A stretch of 64,000 nucleotides of DNA, from the NCBI RefSeq assembly GCF_004745945.1, contig NZ_SRLE01000017.1:62001-126000 (forward strand). Direction: 5' to 3'. The notes beneath the pieces are model-generated. The model was not told the origin of the DNA and made no database searches. It worked only from the letters and a program-made list of their open reading frames with translations. Shown piece after piece: positions 20,891-31,806 of the stretch. Numbering within the stretch: position 1 is the first letter of the stretch; each line of letters starts with the position of its first letter. The position numbers were made by a program, and so were the translations under genes. Source of the DNA: Mangrovimicrobium sediminis (GTDB lineage: Bacteria; Pseudomonadota; Gammaproteobacteria; Pseudomonadales; Halieaceae).

Positions 20891-21688
20891 ATGATGTTGA
20901 TCCACCCCCTGCGCACGACCCTCGCCACCGCGACGGCCCTGCTGGCCCTGGCGAGCGTCAGTGTGGGCGCTGCTGTGGAGCCAGCCCGGCCCATGGACGT
21001 GCAGCCCATCGACGATACCGAGGTGCAGACGCGCTGCCAGGGCTATGCGCTCGGCACCGGGAGCTACCCCGAAGATGCAGACCAGGCCTACCGCTGGTGC
21101 CGGGAGTCGGCCGAGCGCGGCATCCCGCGCGGCCAGGCCTTCCTCGGTTCGCTGTACTACGATGGCACGGGAGTCATGGCCGACACTGGCCAGGCCATCT
21201 ACTGGTTCACCCTGGCCGCCAACCAGGACGATGCCGACGCCATCCGCAATCTCGGGGTGATCTACCTCATGGGCAAAGGGGTCCCGCAAAACACGCGGAC
21301 GGCATTTCGCTACCTGTCGCGGGCGGCGGAGCTCGGCGACCAGAATGCCCTTTCCACGATGGAGTTGTTCAAGCCGCCACAGCCCGAGGCACCGTCCGAG
21401 AACGAGATCCAGGCCATGCTCGAGCAGCACGGCGTGGCCAAATTCCAGCCGGTGTACCCGGAGCACGCCCTGCAGGCGGGTATCGAGGGTTTCGTGGAGT
21501 TGGAGTACTGCGTCGACCGCGACGGCCGGACGACCCATTTCAACATCATCCGCTCGGTGCCCGCCGGCGTGTTCGACGCCGCAGCCATCGATGCGGCGAA
21601 GCAGTTCCGCTATCGCGTCGAGTTACAGGACGGCGTCCCGGTGGAGCGCCACGGCGTCGGCCACCGGTTCAGTTTCGAACTCGAGTAA
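20891..21688 (+). CDS. Sel1-repeat protein with TonB C-terminal-like domain
   Basis: The 265-residue product has a signal peptide (residues 1-27, ending GAAVE) and about three Sel1-like repeats of 36 residues (GSLYYDGTGVMADTGQAIYW; GVIYLMGKGVPQNTRTAFRY). Its C-terminal domain (about 170-265) resembles TonB, with PVYPEHALQAGIEGFVELEY. It is exported and probably periplasmic. It lacks the N-terminal membrane anchor and proline-rich stretch of true TonB, so it may bind an outer-membrane protein or peptidoglycan rather than energise uptake. An alternative start is the ATG three bases later. Confidence 0.8.
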   Translation: MMLIHPLRTTLATATALLALASVSVGAAVEPARPMDVQPIDDTEVQTRCQGYALGTGSYPEDADQAYRWCRESAERGIPRGQAFLGSLYYDGTGVMADTGQAIYWFTLAANQDDADAIRNLGVIYLMGKGVPQNTRTAFRYLSRAAELGDQNALSTMELFKPPQPEAPSENEIQAMLEQHGVAKFQPVYPEHALQAGIEGFVELEYCVDRDGRTTHFNIIRSVPAGVFDAAAIDAAKQFRYRVELQDGVPVERHGVGHRFSFELE

Positions 21689-21711
21689 GCCCGGGCGCAT
21701 CATTTCCAACC

Positions 21712-21753
21712 AAAAAGGGCTCTGACCCCTCCCCTGGGGTCAGAGCCCTTTTT
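21712..21753. terminator. 18-bp perfect hairpin, bidirectional terminator-like
   Basis: The arms at 21712-21729 and 21736-21753 are perfect inverse complements with a six-base loop; outer A5/T5 runs make it terminator-like both ways. It lies 23 bases after the Sel1/TonB gene, which converges on tRNA-Leu. Its right arm is also part of the dispersed repeat at 21735-21763. Confidence 0.75.
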
Positions 21754-21763
21754 GGGTGAAATT
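21735..21763. repeat. Dispersed repeat, copy A
   Basis: TGGGGTCAGA, then a T-run, then TGAAATT over 29 bases, matching 51787-51817 in order and spacing. Such GGGGTCAGA elements resemble the ends of REP-like or IS200-type transposon remnants; that origin is inference. Confidence 0.5.
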
Positions 21764-21781
21764 GATGGGCGCAGAATGCAC

Positions 21782-21806
21782 AAAGCCCGGCGTGTGCCGG
21801 GCTTTG
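21782..21806 (-). terminator. Terminator after tRNA-Leu
   Basis: AAAGCCCGGC (21782-21791) and GCCGGGCTTT (21796-21805) form a perfect 10-bp stem with a four-base loop eight bases past the tRNA 3' end. The T-run is short and can work on both strands. Confidence 0.8.
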
Positions 21807-21813
21807 CAGGTGT

Positions 21814-21899
21814 TGGTGCCGAAGGCGGGACTTGAACCCGCACGAGCATAGCTCACTACCCCCTCAAGATAGCGTGTCTACCAATTCCACCACTTCGGC
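21814..21899 (-). tRNA. tRNA-Leu (GAG)
   Basis: This 86-base class II tRNA has acceptor GCCGAAG/CTTCGGC, discriminator A, encoded CCA, anticodon loop CTTGAGG and a long variable arm. It starts eight bases after the secG stop and should be processed from the secG transcript. E. coli leuU lies at the same place beside secG. Confidence 0.97.
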
Positions 21900-21906
21900 G
21901 TGGGAC

Positions 21907-22308
21907 TCAGTTCTCCTCGACGACCGGGACGTCCCCGCTGGGGAGGTCGGCGTCGGTGCTGCTGGCGGTGGGGATGTCGCTCTCCACGCTGGGCACTTCC
22001 TCGCCCGTCACAGCTGGTGCGGCAGCTTGCTCCTGCGCCGCGGGAATTTCAATACCCAGGTCGTTCACAGTATCCGACTGCTGGGTGGCAAGGACCGCAA
22101 GGCCGAAACTGGTGGCGAAAAACACCGCGACCAGCCAGGCGGTCGCCCGGGTCAGCGCGTTGCCGCTGCCGGAGGCGCCGAATAGCGTCTGCGAGGCACC
22201 GGCACCAAATGAGGCGCCGATATCTGCGCCCTTGCCCTGCTGCAGCATGATCAGGCCGATAATGCCCAATGCCACGATCAGGTGGACCACCAAAATTATC
22301 TGAAGCAT
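21907..22308 (-). CDS. secG: Preprotein translocase subunit SecG
   Basis: The 133-residue protein has two membrane segments (about 3-22 and 53-73) around the conserved cytoplasmic loop IMLQQGKGADIGASFGAGAS. The C-terminal tail is long, acidic and variable, as in this group. SecG assists SecYE in export. It lies between tpiA and tRNA-Leu, the usual order. Confidence 0.96.
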   Translation of the reverse strand: MLQIILVVHLIVALGIIGLIMLQQGKGADIGASFGAGASQTLFGASGSGNALTRATAWLVAVFFATSFGLAVLATQQSDTVNDLGIEIPAAQEQAAAPAVTGEEVPSVESDIPTASSTDADLPSGDVPVVEEN

Positions 22309-22346
22309 TTCCTATCCTGTCCCCCGCGGGGACATCGCAAATTCGT

Positions 22347-23090
22347 TTACGCCGCCGCAGCGACGATTGCCAGGAAGTCCGCCGCTACCAGGGCGGCACC
22401 TCCCACCAGGGCGCCGTCGATGTCCGGCTGGGCGAACAGTTCCGCCGCGTTGCCGGGTTTGACGCTGCCGCCGTACAGCAAGCGCGTCTGTGACGCATCG
22501 GCGACACCCACCGCGGCCAGTTCGCCGCGGATGAATCCGTGCATGGCCTGGGCCTGCTCCGGCGTGGCCGTGAGGCCGGTGCCGATCGCCCAGACCGGCT
22601 CGTAGGCCACCACCAGGTTCGCGGGAATCTCGATTCCCTGCAGCGCACCGCGTAACTGCCCGGCCACCACCGTCTCGGCGTCACCGGCCTCGCGCTGCTC
22701 GCGGGTCTCGCCGACACAGAGGATGGGCTTCAGGCCCGCCTCTACCGCGGCGACCAGCTTGGACGAGATCAGCTCATCGCTCTCGGCGTGGAACGCGCGG
22801 CGCTCCGAGTGGCCGAGAATGACCCAGTCACAACCGAGGTCCGCCAGCATGGCGGGGGCGATATCGCCGGTACAGGCACCGCTCTGCAGGTGGCTGCAGT
22901 CCTGTGCGCCTACCGCCAGCGCCGAACCATCACAGGCCTCGAGCGCCTGGGCCAGGTGTACGAAGGTCGGACACACCGCCACTTCGGTCGGCCCCTCGGA
23001 CACGCCATCGAGTAAACCCTGCAACAGTTCCCGCACGCTCTCGCGGCTACCGTGCATTTTCCAGTTACCCGCAACCAGCGGACGACGCAT
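22347..23090 (-). CDS. tpiA: Triose-phosphate isomerase
   Basis: I start this at ATG 23090 (MRRPLVAGNWKMHGS), giving 247 residues; ten more upstream codons are open but not conserved. GNWKMHG holds the catalytic Lys, LGHSERR the His, and YEPVWAIGTG the catalytic Glu with the mobile loop. It interconverts dihydroxyacetone phosphate and glyceraldehyde 3-phosphate. A GGGGG run just upstream serves as the ribosome site. Ordinary length. Confidence 0.97.
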   Translation of the reverse strand: MRRPLVAGNWKMHGSRESVRELLQGLLDGVSEGPTEVAVCPTFVHLAQALEACDGSALAVGAQDCSHLQSGACTGDIAPAMLADLGCDWVILGHSERRAFHAESDELISSKLVAAVEAGLKPILCVGETREQREAGDAETVVAGQLRGALQGIEIPANLVVAYEPVWAIGTGLTATPEQAQAMHGFIRGELAAVGVADASQTRLLYGGSVKPGNAAELFAQPDIDGALVGGAALVAADFLAIVAAAA

Positions 23091-23158
23091 CTTTACCCCC
23101 AGGCCGCAAAGCGGCGGCAATCTTACAGAAGAAGGCAGGCCCAGGCAAGGCGCTCACC

Positions 23159-24505
23159 TCAGGCGAGATGGCGCTCGACATCCGCGGCCAGGCCTTCACA
23201 CAACTGCCGGACCATACCGGCATCCTCGCCCTCTACCATAACACGCACCACGGGCTCCGTACCCGAGGGACGCAGCAGCACGCGCCCGCGATCACCCAGG
23301 GCGGCCTCTACCTTGTCCACGGCAGCGGCGATAGCCGGGCGGGCGTCGAGATCGACGTCGCCGGCCGCGCGCACGTTGATCATGGTTTGCGGAAACTTGG
23401 TCATCCCGGCGCGCAACTGCGCCAGCGATTCGCCGGAATCGACAATGGCGCGCAACACCTGCAGGGCGGCGACAATACCGTCGCCCGTCGTGGCCATATC
23501 GCTGCAGATGATGTGGCCGGAGGACTCCCCGCCCAGGCGCCAGCCGCGCTCTTCCATCATTTCCTTTACATAGCGGTCGCCGACCCTGGCGCGGGCAAAG
23601 TCCAGGCCGGCCTCGCGCAGGGCCAGTTCCAGCCCGAGGTTTGACATCAGCGTGCCGACCACGCCCACTTCCTGGCGGCCCACCGCCAGGCGGTGCCGGG
23701 CGATGATGTACAGCAACTCGTCGCCATCCACCACGCTGCCATCGGCGTCCACGAACAGCACCCGGTCGCCGTCGCCGTCGAAGGCGATACCCAGGTCCAC
23801 CCCGCGCTCGCGCACCAGGGCGGCGAGTGCCGCGGTGTCGGTGGAGCCGACCCCGGCGTTGATGTTGAAACCGTCCGGCTGCACGCCCAGGCTCACCACC
23901 TCGGCGCCCAGTTCGGCGAATACGCTGGGGGCGATGTGGTAGGTGGCGCCGTGGGCACAGTCCACGGCGAGGCGCATGCCGCGCAGGCTGAAGCTGTCCG
24001 GTACGGTGGATTTGCAGTATTCGATGTAGCGCCCGGCGGCATCCACCAGGCGCGTGACCTTGCCGATCTCGCGCGGGCCAACGGTCACCAGCGGTTCATC
24101 CAGCTGGGCCTCGATCGCCAGTTCCATGGCGTCGGGCAGCTTGGTGCCACTGGCGGAGAAAAACTTGATGCCGTTGTCGTCGAACGGGTTGTGCGAGGCA
24201 CTAATGACGATGCCGGCGTCGGCGGCCAGGGTGCGGGTCATCAGGGCCACCGCCGGCGTCGGCATGGGGCCGAGCAGGCGCACATCGACACCCGCGGCGA
24301 CCAGGCCCGCCTCCAGGGCGGACTCGAACATATAGCCGGAGACCCGGGTGTCCTTGCCGATGATCACCCGGCTGCGCGCCTTGCCCGCCTGCTGCGAGAA
24401 CACGCGGCCGCAGGCCCAGCCCAGCTTGAGCATGAAATCCGGGGTGATCGCCCCCTCTCCCACCGTACCGCGGATACCGTCGGTACCGAAAAAGCGTTTC
24501 TTCAT
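23159..24505 (-). CDS. glmM: Phosphoglucosamine mutase
   Basis: At 448 residues this is full length. [16 protein letters not shown] (about 100-115) carries the phosphorylated Ser, DGDGDR (about 242-247) the Mg site, and [15 protein letters not shown] near the end the phosphate-binding loop. It converts glucosamine 6-phosphate to glucosamine 1-phosphate for peptidoglycan and LPS. It starts six bases after folP, so the two are co-translated, the common folP-glmM order. Confidence 0.97.
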   Translation of the reverse strand: MKKRFFGTDGIRGTVGEGAITPDFMLKLGWACGRVFSQQAGKARSRVIIGKDTRVSGYMFESALEAGLVAAGVDVRLLGPMPTPAVALMTRTLAADAGIVISASHNPFDDNGIKFFSASGTKLPDAMELAIEAQLDEPLVTVGPREIGKVTRLVDAAGRYIEYCKSTVPDSFSLRGMRLAVDCAHGATYHIAPSVFAELGAEVVSLGVQPDGFNINAGVGSTDTAALAALVRERGVDLGIAFDGDGDRVLFVDADGSVVDGDELLYIIARHRLAVGRQEVGVVGTLMSNLGLELALREAGLDFARARVGDRYVKEMMEERGWRLGGESSGHIICSDMATTGDGIVAALQVLRAIVDSGESLAQLRAGMTKFPQTMINVRAAGDVDLDARPAIAAAVDKVEAALGDRGRVLLRPSGTEPVVRVMVEGEDAGMVRQLCEGLAADVERHLA

Positions 24506-24511
24506 TATGTC

Positions 24512-25372
24512 CTATTCCGTTGCTTCTACCGCCGCCAGCATGGCCAGGGCATCGACCGTGGCGGCGACATCGTGGCAGCGCAGGATGCGCGCGCCGCGCT
24601 GGGCGGCCAGCAGCGCCAGGGCCAGGCTGGCGGGCAGTCGCTGGTCCACCTCACGGCCGATGAGTTTGCCGATCATCGACTTGCGCGACAAGCCGGCCAG
24701 CAGGGGAAAACCCTCCGCGGCCAGCTGCGGCAGGCCACGCAGCAGGGCGAGGTTGTGCTCGACGGTCTTGCCGAAGCCGAAGCCCGGGTCCCACAACAGG
24801 CGCTGCGTGTCGATCCCTGCGGCACGACAGGCGTCAGAGCGCTCGCACAGGAACTCGCGCACCTCGGCGACCACGTCGGCGTAGCTTGGAGCATGCTGCA
24901 TATCGCCGGGTTCCCCGCGCATGTGCATCAGGCACACGGGCAGGCCGGTCGCCGCGGCGGCCTCCAGGGCCCCCTCCCGGCGCAGGGCGCGCACATCGTT
25001 GATCAGGCCCGCACCGCGGGCGGCCGCCTCGCGCATCAGCGCCGGTGTACTGGTATCCACGGAGATCACCACGTCCAGGCTGGCGGCGATGCGTTCGACC
25101 AGGGGTAACACGCGGTCCATCTCCTGCGCCTCGCTCACCGGCGCGGCACCGGGACGCGTGGATTCGCCGCCAATATCGAGGATCGCCGCACCCTCCTCGA
25201 CCATGGCCTCGGCACGGCGCAGGGCGCTGTCGAGATCCAGGCGGGCACCGGCATACAGCGCGCCGCCGTCGGAGAAGGAGTCGGGGGTCGTATTGATGAT
25301 GCCCATCACGCATGGGCGGGAGAGGTCCAACCGACGCCCGGCGCAGTTCAGCGCCGGGGTCGGGTCTGTCAC
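24512..25372 (-). CDS. folP: Dihydropteroate synthase
   Basis: I favour the GTG at 25372, 16 bases after the ftsH stop, giving 286 residues; an ATG at 25468 would overlap ftsH by 80 bases. No strong ribosome site is seen, so the start is not settled. The family motif VMGIINTTPDSFSDGG, the DIGGESTRPGA segment and the closing RCHDVAAT are all present. It joins pterin pyrophosphate and p-aminobenzoate in folate synthesis and is the sulfonamide target. Confidence 0.93.
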   Translation of the reverse strand: MTDPTPALNCAGRRLDLSRPCVMGIINTTPDSFSDGGALYAGARLDLDSALRRAEAMVEEGAAILDIGGESTRPGAAPVSEAQEMDRVLPLVERIAASLDVVISVDTSTPALMREAAARGAGLINDVRALRREGALEAAAATGLPVCLMHMRGEPGDMQHAPSYADVVAEVREFLCERSDACRAAGIDTQRLLWDPGFGFGKTVEHNLALLRGLPQLAAEGFPLLAGLSRKSMIGKLIGREVDQRLPASLALALLAAQRGARILRCHDVAATVDALAMLAAVEATE

Positions 25373-25388
25373 GGCAGGCAAGGCTGGT

Positions 25389-27320
<1,932 letters not shown>

Positions 27321-27568
27321 TGCTGTTTCCTCTCGCGTTCTACCCGGGGAGGGAGGTCACCGCCAAGCTTGACGACGGCACCTGCACAGCCATTCTCCTC
27401 AGTTGTAGACAGGGTGCCAGCGCCCCGGCTGATCAGTCGCTGGCGGTGCGCCGGCCCCGCGGGACCTGGCGCGCTCGTTGGGCGTGAAATCGGGGGTCAT
27501 AAGGGCTCCAATTTACTACAGTTGGGGCGCTTCGACCACGTTTCAAGGCCCCGGCGGTCGCATTGCGA

Positions 27569-28204
27569 CTACCGTTCATCTGCCCCGCGAAACCCCCTCG
27601 CCACGAGGTAGACCTCGCGCGAGCGCGGCCGCGAGGCGCTCGGCTTGCGGTTGACCACCCGCTCGAAGCTGCCGCGGGCGTCGCGCACCAGGTCGTCGAA
27701 CCCCTCGCCCTGGAACACCTTGGCGACAAAACTGCCGCCCGGCGTCAGCACCCGGCGCGCCATGTCCAGGGCCAGTTCCACCAGGTACATGGCGCGCGGC
27801 TGGTCCACCGCGGTCATGCCGCTCATGTTCGGCGCCATGTCCGAGACCACCAGGTCGACCGGGGCGTCGCCCACCGCCGAAAGGATCTGCTCGAACACCG
27901 CGTCGTCGGTGAAATCGCCCTGGATGAATTCCACCCCGGCGAGATTGTCCATGGGCAGGATGTCCGATGCGACCACCCTGCCCTTGTGGCCCACCAGGTC
28001 CGCCGCCACCTGCGACCAACCGCCCGGCGCGCTGCCCAGGTCGACAACTGTCATGCCGGGCCGGATCAGGCGGTCTTTTTCCTGCAATTCCAACAACTTG
28101 TAGCAGGCACGGCTGCGGTAGCCCTCGCGCTGGGCACGCTGCACATACGGGTCGTCCCGGTGCTCCTTCAGCCAGGCCTTGCTCGAGGATCGCTTTTTCG
28201 CCAT
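27569..28204 (-). CDS. rlmE: 23S rRNA 2'-O-ribose U2552 methyltransferase
   Basis: The 211-residue protein has the RlmE/FtsJ SAM-binding motif [18 protein letters not shown] (about 54-71) and the [11 protein letters not shown] segment with the catalytic Asp; [13 protein letters not shown] carries the catalytic Lys. It modifies U2552 of 23S rRNA late in 50S assembly. It diverges from yhbY and precedes ftsH after a 248-base gap in which I see no gene. Confidence 0.97.
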   Translation of the reverse strand: MAKKRSSSKAWLKEHRDDPYVQRAQREGYRSRACYKLLELQEKDRLIRPGMTVVDLGSAPGGWSQVAADLVGHKGRVVASDILPMDNLAGVEFIQGDFTDDAVFEQILSAVGDAPVDLVVSDMAPNMSGMTAVDQPRAMYLVELALDMARRVLTPGGSFVAKVFQGEGFDDLVRDARGSFERVVNRKPSASRPRSREVYLVARGFRGADER

Positions 28205-28305
28205 GTACCGTCTACGCTGCAGTTCCGGGCCGCGGGGCCCTTGTGTAGAATACGCGCCCCCGGCCAGGCCGGATGCAACCGACGCAAGTTTACCCCGGAT
28301 TGACC

Positions 28306-28617
28306 ATGAACATGACAGCGAAACAGGACGCGCGGCAACTGCGCGCGATCGGCCACAAACTGAAGCCGGTCGTCACCGTCGCAGGCAAGGGCCTGACAGA
28401 AGGTGTTATCGGCGAGATCGACCGCGCCCTTGAGCAACATGAGCTGATCAAGATAAAGCTCGCCGTGGGTGATCGCACCGCCCGCGCGGCTACTGCCGAG
28501 GCCGTCTGCGAAGCCTGCGGCGCACAACTCGTGCAGGCCATCGGCAACGTCATCCTGGTCCTGCGCCGCAGCAGCAAGCCGGATCCGAAACTGTCCAACC
28601 TGCTGCGCCCGCTGTAA
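28306..28617 (+). CDS. yhbY: CRS1/YhbY-type ribosome assembly RNA-binding protein
   Basis: I start it at ATG 28306 (a second ATG lies six bases on), giving 103 residues. The KH-like CRS1-YhbY domain is complete: [19 protein letters not shown] with the GxxG-type loop and [10 protein letters not shown]. It associates with pre-50S particles. It diverges from rlmE across about 100 bases, as in E. coli. Confidence 0.95.
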   Translation: MNMTAKQDARQLRAIGHKLKPVVTVAGKGLTEGVIGEIDRALEQHELIKIKLAVGDRTARAATAEAVCEACGAQLVQAIGNVILVLRRSSKPDPKLSNLLRPL

Positions 28618-28701
28618 AAACCGCACAGCTCTCTTTCCGTTCTTTTCCCGCTTCCGGGTTCGCGCCCGACAACCGCCAGGCCCGCCCAGAGTGGGCGGCA
28701 G

Positions 28702-29298
28702 CTAGTTGAGCGTCGGCGCCACCAGATCCGCGAGCAGCGACTCGCGCACCGCATCTTCCAGCACCAGCTCCGCCGGGTAGGCGGGGTGGTCGATACCGGC
28801 GCCCAGCGCGGCCCCGGCATTCAGGGCGCTGATCATCGAGGGGGCGAGCTCAAAACGCAGGAAGTGCACCGAAGAGGTTTTATCGGCGGTCTCCCGATCC
28901 AGGTCCTCGTCCGCAATCGCGTAGACCCGGTCACAACCTGCGACCTGCATCCAGACGCGATCCTCGATACCGATCAACTCGCCCAGCCGCAGGGCGCGCT
29001 CGGCCGGGTCCTCGTACTCGAGCATGAACGTGGCCTTCCAGTTCTGCCCGTCGGGGATCAGCGGGTTGTAGGCCTCCAGCTCCTCGGCGATGCCCGCCGG
29101 CTCGAACACCCGTTCGATGCGCAGCATCTCCTGGATCTGGTAGCGGATGGTCAGGGCGTCCTCGAAGTACAGGCGCGCGTGCTGGCCCAGCGCCACCTGC
29201 CGGGTTTTCTTGTGGGCCAGTACGCGGGCGCGAAACGCGGGCCGCTCCTGGGCGTATTCCTCCAGCGACCACAGATCATCGCGCGACAGTTTTGCCAT
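28702..29298 (-). CDS. DUF3501 family protein
   Basis: The ATG at 29298 gives 198 residues, MAKLSRDDLWSLEEYAQERP. FRARVLAHKKTRQVALG and DALTIRYQIQEMLRIER are the family landmarks. It is soluble with no signal peptide. The function is unknown, but genes of this family commonly follow a rubrerythrin and a heterodisulfide-reductase-like Fe-S protein, as here; the start is 14 bases from the Fe-S gene stop. A role in peroxide or iron-sulfur redox protection is inference from context. Confidence 0.88.
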   Translation of the reverse strand: MAKLSRDDLWSLEEYAQERPAFRARVLAHKKTRQVALGQHARLYFEDALTIRYQIQEMLRIERVFEPAGIAEELEAYNPLIPDGQNWKATFMLEYEDPAERALRLGELIGIEDRVWMQVAGCDRVYAIADEDLDRETADKTSSVHFLRFELAPSMISALNAGAALGAGIDHPAYPAELVLEDAVRESLLADLVAPTLN

Positions 29299-29312
29299 GG
29301 CGGACACCTCGT

Positions 29313-30635
29313 TCACAGACCGTAGGCCATACGCAGAAGCGTCATGGGATGGGTGGCGTGGTCGACCTTCGCCGACAGATTCGCGATATGGCTGGCGGCC
29401 ATCGGGCAGTCGCTGGCGAAATAGGCGGGCGTACCGGCATCGACCTTGCGCACGACCGGGCGGGCGATTTTCAGCGATTTTTCCCGGGTCTCCGCCTTCA
29501 CCGCGTAGGTGCCGTCGTGGCCGGAGCAGCGCTCGTGCACCTGCACCTCGGTGCCCGGCACCAGGCCGAGCACGTCGCGGGTCTTGATGCCGATGTTCTG
29601 CACCCGCAGGTGGCAGGCCACCTGGTAGGCGATCTCGCCCAGGGCGTTGGGGAATTCGGTGTTCAGCTCGCCGCCCTTGTGCCGCAGCCACAGGTATTCG
29701 AAGGGGTCGAAGAAGGCCTTCTGCACCTTGAGCACATCGGCGTCGTCCGGGTACATCAAGGGCAGTTCCTGCTTGTACATCAACACGCAGGAGGGAATCG
29801 GCGCGATCAGGTCGTAACCGGCGTCGACCAGCGCCGCCAGCACCGGGATGTTGGCCTGCTTGAGCTTGTCCACGGCATCGAGGTCGCCCAGTTCCAGCTT
29901 AGGCATGCCGCAGCATTTTTCCTTCGGCACCACGTCGATGTGGATACCGTTGTGCTGGTAGACCTTGACGAAATCCTCGCCGAGATCGGGCGTCGTATAG
30001 TTGCCGTAGCAGGTCGCGTACAGCGCCACCTTGCCGGTGGTGTCGCCCACGGCTTTGGGCGCGATCTCGCGCACCAGGGCGCCCACCTTCTTGCGCATGG
30101 TCTTGCTGTGAAATTCGGGCACCGGCGCTTCGCGATGCAGGCCCATCGTCGACTCCAGCACCTTGCGCACGCCGCTGGAACGATTCACCGCGTTGACCGT
30201 GACATCCACCAGCGGAACCGAGGACAGGCCGAACACGGTATCGGTGCTGGTCAGCACCCGGTCGCGCAGCCGCGCGCCCTCCTCGCGGAACTTGACCGCC
30301 TTGGCGCGCAGCATAAGGTGCGGAAAATCCACGTTCCACTCGTGCGGCGGCACGTAGGGACACTTGGTCATGTAGCACAGGTCGCACAGGTAACAGTGGT
30401 CGACGACCTTGTTGTAATCGGACTTGGCAACGCCGTCGACCTCGAGGGTTTCAGACTCATCCACCAGGTCGAACAGTGTCGGGAACGACTCGCACAGGCT
30501 GACGCAGCGGCGGCAGCCGTGGCAGATGTCGTAGACCCGCTCCAGTTCGGAATAGAGGGCGTCCTTGTCCCAGTAGTCGTCGGATTTCCAGTCAATGGGG
30601 TGCCGTGTCGGCGCTTCGAGACTGCCTTCTCTCAC
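29313..30635 (-). CDS. Heterodisulfide-reductase-like Fe-S protein (GlpC/HdrD type)
   Basis: This 440-residue cytoplasmic protein has two [4Fe-4S] ferredoxin motifs (CHGCRRCVSLC near 38-48, CYLCDLCYMTKC near 80-92), then two Cys-rich CCG-type domains (KEKCCGMPKLELGD; ERCSGHDGTY). The arrangement resembles GlpC and HdrD subunits that pass electrons between a quinone or thiol and a partner. With rubrerythrin upstream and DUF3501 downstream it probably supplies electrons for peroxide reduction; the donor is not evident. Confidence 0.88.
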   Translation of the reverse strand: MREGSLEAPTRHPIDWKSDDYWDKDALYSELERVYDICHGCRRCVSLCESFPTLFDLVDESETLEVDGVAKSDYNKVVDHCYLCDLCYMTKCPYVPPHEWNVDFPHLMLRAKAVKFREEGARLRDRVLTSTDTVFGLSSVPLVDVTVNAVNRSSGVRKVLESTMGLHREAPVPEFHSKTMRKKVGALVREIAPKAVGDTTGKVALYATCYGNYTTPDLGEDFVKVYQHNGIHIDVVPKEKCCGMPKLELGDLDAVDKLKQANIPVLAALVDAGYDLIAPIPSCVLMYKQELPLMYPDDADVLKVQKAFFDPFEYLWLRHKGGELNTEFPNALGEIAYQVACHLRVQNIGIKTRDVLGLVPGTEVQVHERCSGHDGTYAVKAETREKSLKIARPVVRKVDAGTPAYFASDCPMAASHIANLSAKVDHATHPMTLLRMAYGL

Positions 30636-30705
30636 GGTGATTTCCTCGCGATAGCCACAAGCGACCCGGCGGCGACCTCGGTGGCCGCCGCCGGGCAGGG
30701 ATAAC

Positions 30706-30752
30706 GCCCATTGCCCGCGGTGCGCCCGTTATCCGCGCGGCGGGCAATGGGC
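30706..30752. repeat. 14-bp inverted repeat downstream of rubrerythrin
   Basis: CGCCCATTGCCCGC (30706-30719) is the perfect inverse complement of GCGGGCAATGGGCG (30739-30752). It fills the gap between rubrerythrin and the Fe-S gene. With no T-run it is more likely an mRNA-stabilising or attenuating stem than a full terminator. Confidence 0.65.
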
Positions 30753-30767
30753 GCGCCGCTGCGCGGA

Positions 30768-31187
<420 letters not shown>

Positions 31188-31325
31188 GATCTGCCTCCAA
31201 TTATTGTTAGGCTGTTATGGCTGGCTGGGCGTGGTCAGGGCGGCTGGCGCCCCGGCGCACGGTCACAATCCGCGGAGCTTTGAATTGCGCTGTATAGACT
31301 AGCCCTAATCAATCGGCGTTGCGTA

Positions 31326-31362
31326 ATCGAATTTCCCTATCAATGCCATAGGTATTCTAGAT
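31326..31362. promoter_or_regulatory. Possible OxyR-type site
   Basis: CTAT, seven bases, ATAG at 31337-31351 is the core spacing of an OxyR site, and flanks match about 14 of 20 specified positions by eye. It lies between rubrerythrin and the divergent 113-residue gene. Speculative without scoring. Confidence 0.3.
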
Positions 31363-31438
31363 CGAGCCCCGCCGGCATTTACCTCGACTGCGGCCGTCGC
31401 TACACTGGAAGGCATCCGACCAGCACAAGCGAGTCCCT

Positions 31439-31780
31439 ATGGGAGAGCTGCTCGAATTCCCCTCATCCCGGGCCCAGGGCCTGGCCTACCTCGACCGCAA
31501 CATTCGCGAGCTGCTCGCCGCCCGCGGCGCAGACCGCGACCTCATCGATTTCGCCGCAAGACAGCTTACCGACATCTACAACCGCAGCCAGGGTGCCGAG
31601 CAGTACCAGTTCAACGTGCGCCTGCCGGATGCCCTGGACGAGCGCGCGGCCACCGAGTTGAAAGTCGATATCGAAACCGGCCTGGAGGAACTGCGCCGTG
31701 AGAACCACGCGCTGGTGCTGCAACTGATCGCCGAGCTGGTGCTGGCGCGGGTGCAGTTGTTCCAGTCGCGCCGGGAGTAG
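31439..31780 (+). CDS. Conserved hypothetical small helical protein
   Basis: The 113-residue protein has no signal peptide or membrane segment. It looks all-helical, with an Arg/Leu-rich N-terminal half (LDRNIRELLAARGADRDLID) and a C-terminal amphipathic helix with many Glu and Leu (ETGLEELRRENHALVLQLIA). I do not recognise the family. It converges on feoB with 26 bases between stops, and diverges from rubrerythrin. Coding is supported by a clean start and codon-like third-position GC. Confidence 0.7.
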   Translation: MGELLEFPSSRAQGLAYLDRNIRELLAARGADRDLIDFAARQLTDIYNRSQGAEQYQFNVRLPDALDERAATELKVDIETGLEELRRENHALVLQLIAELVLARVQLFQSRRE

Positions 31781-31806
31781 GCCCGGCGTTCGGTGAGGGT
31801 GCGCCG

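Noticed and set aside
23693-25108. Plus-strand open frame opposite glmM and folP
   Set aside because: Mirror of two conserved genes and spans their boundary; no protein features.
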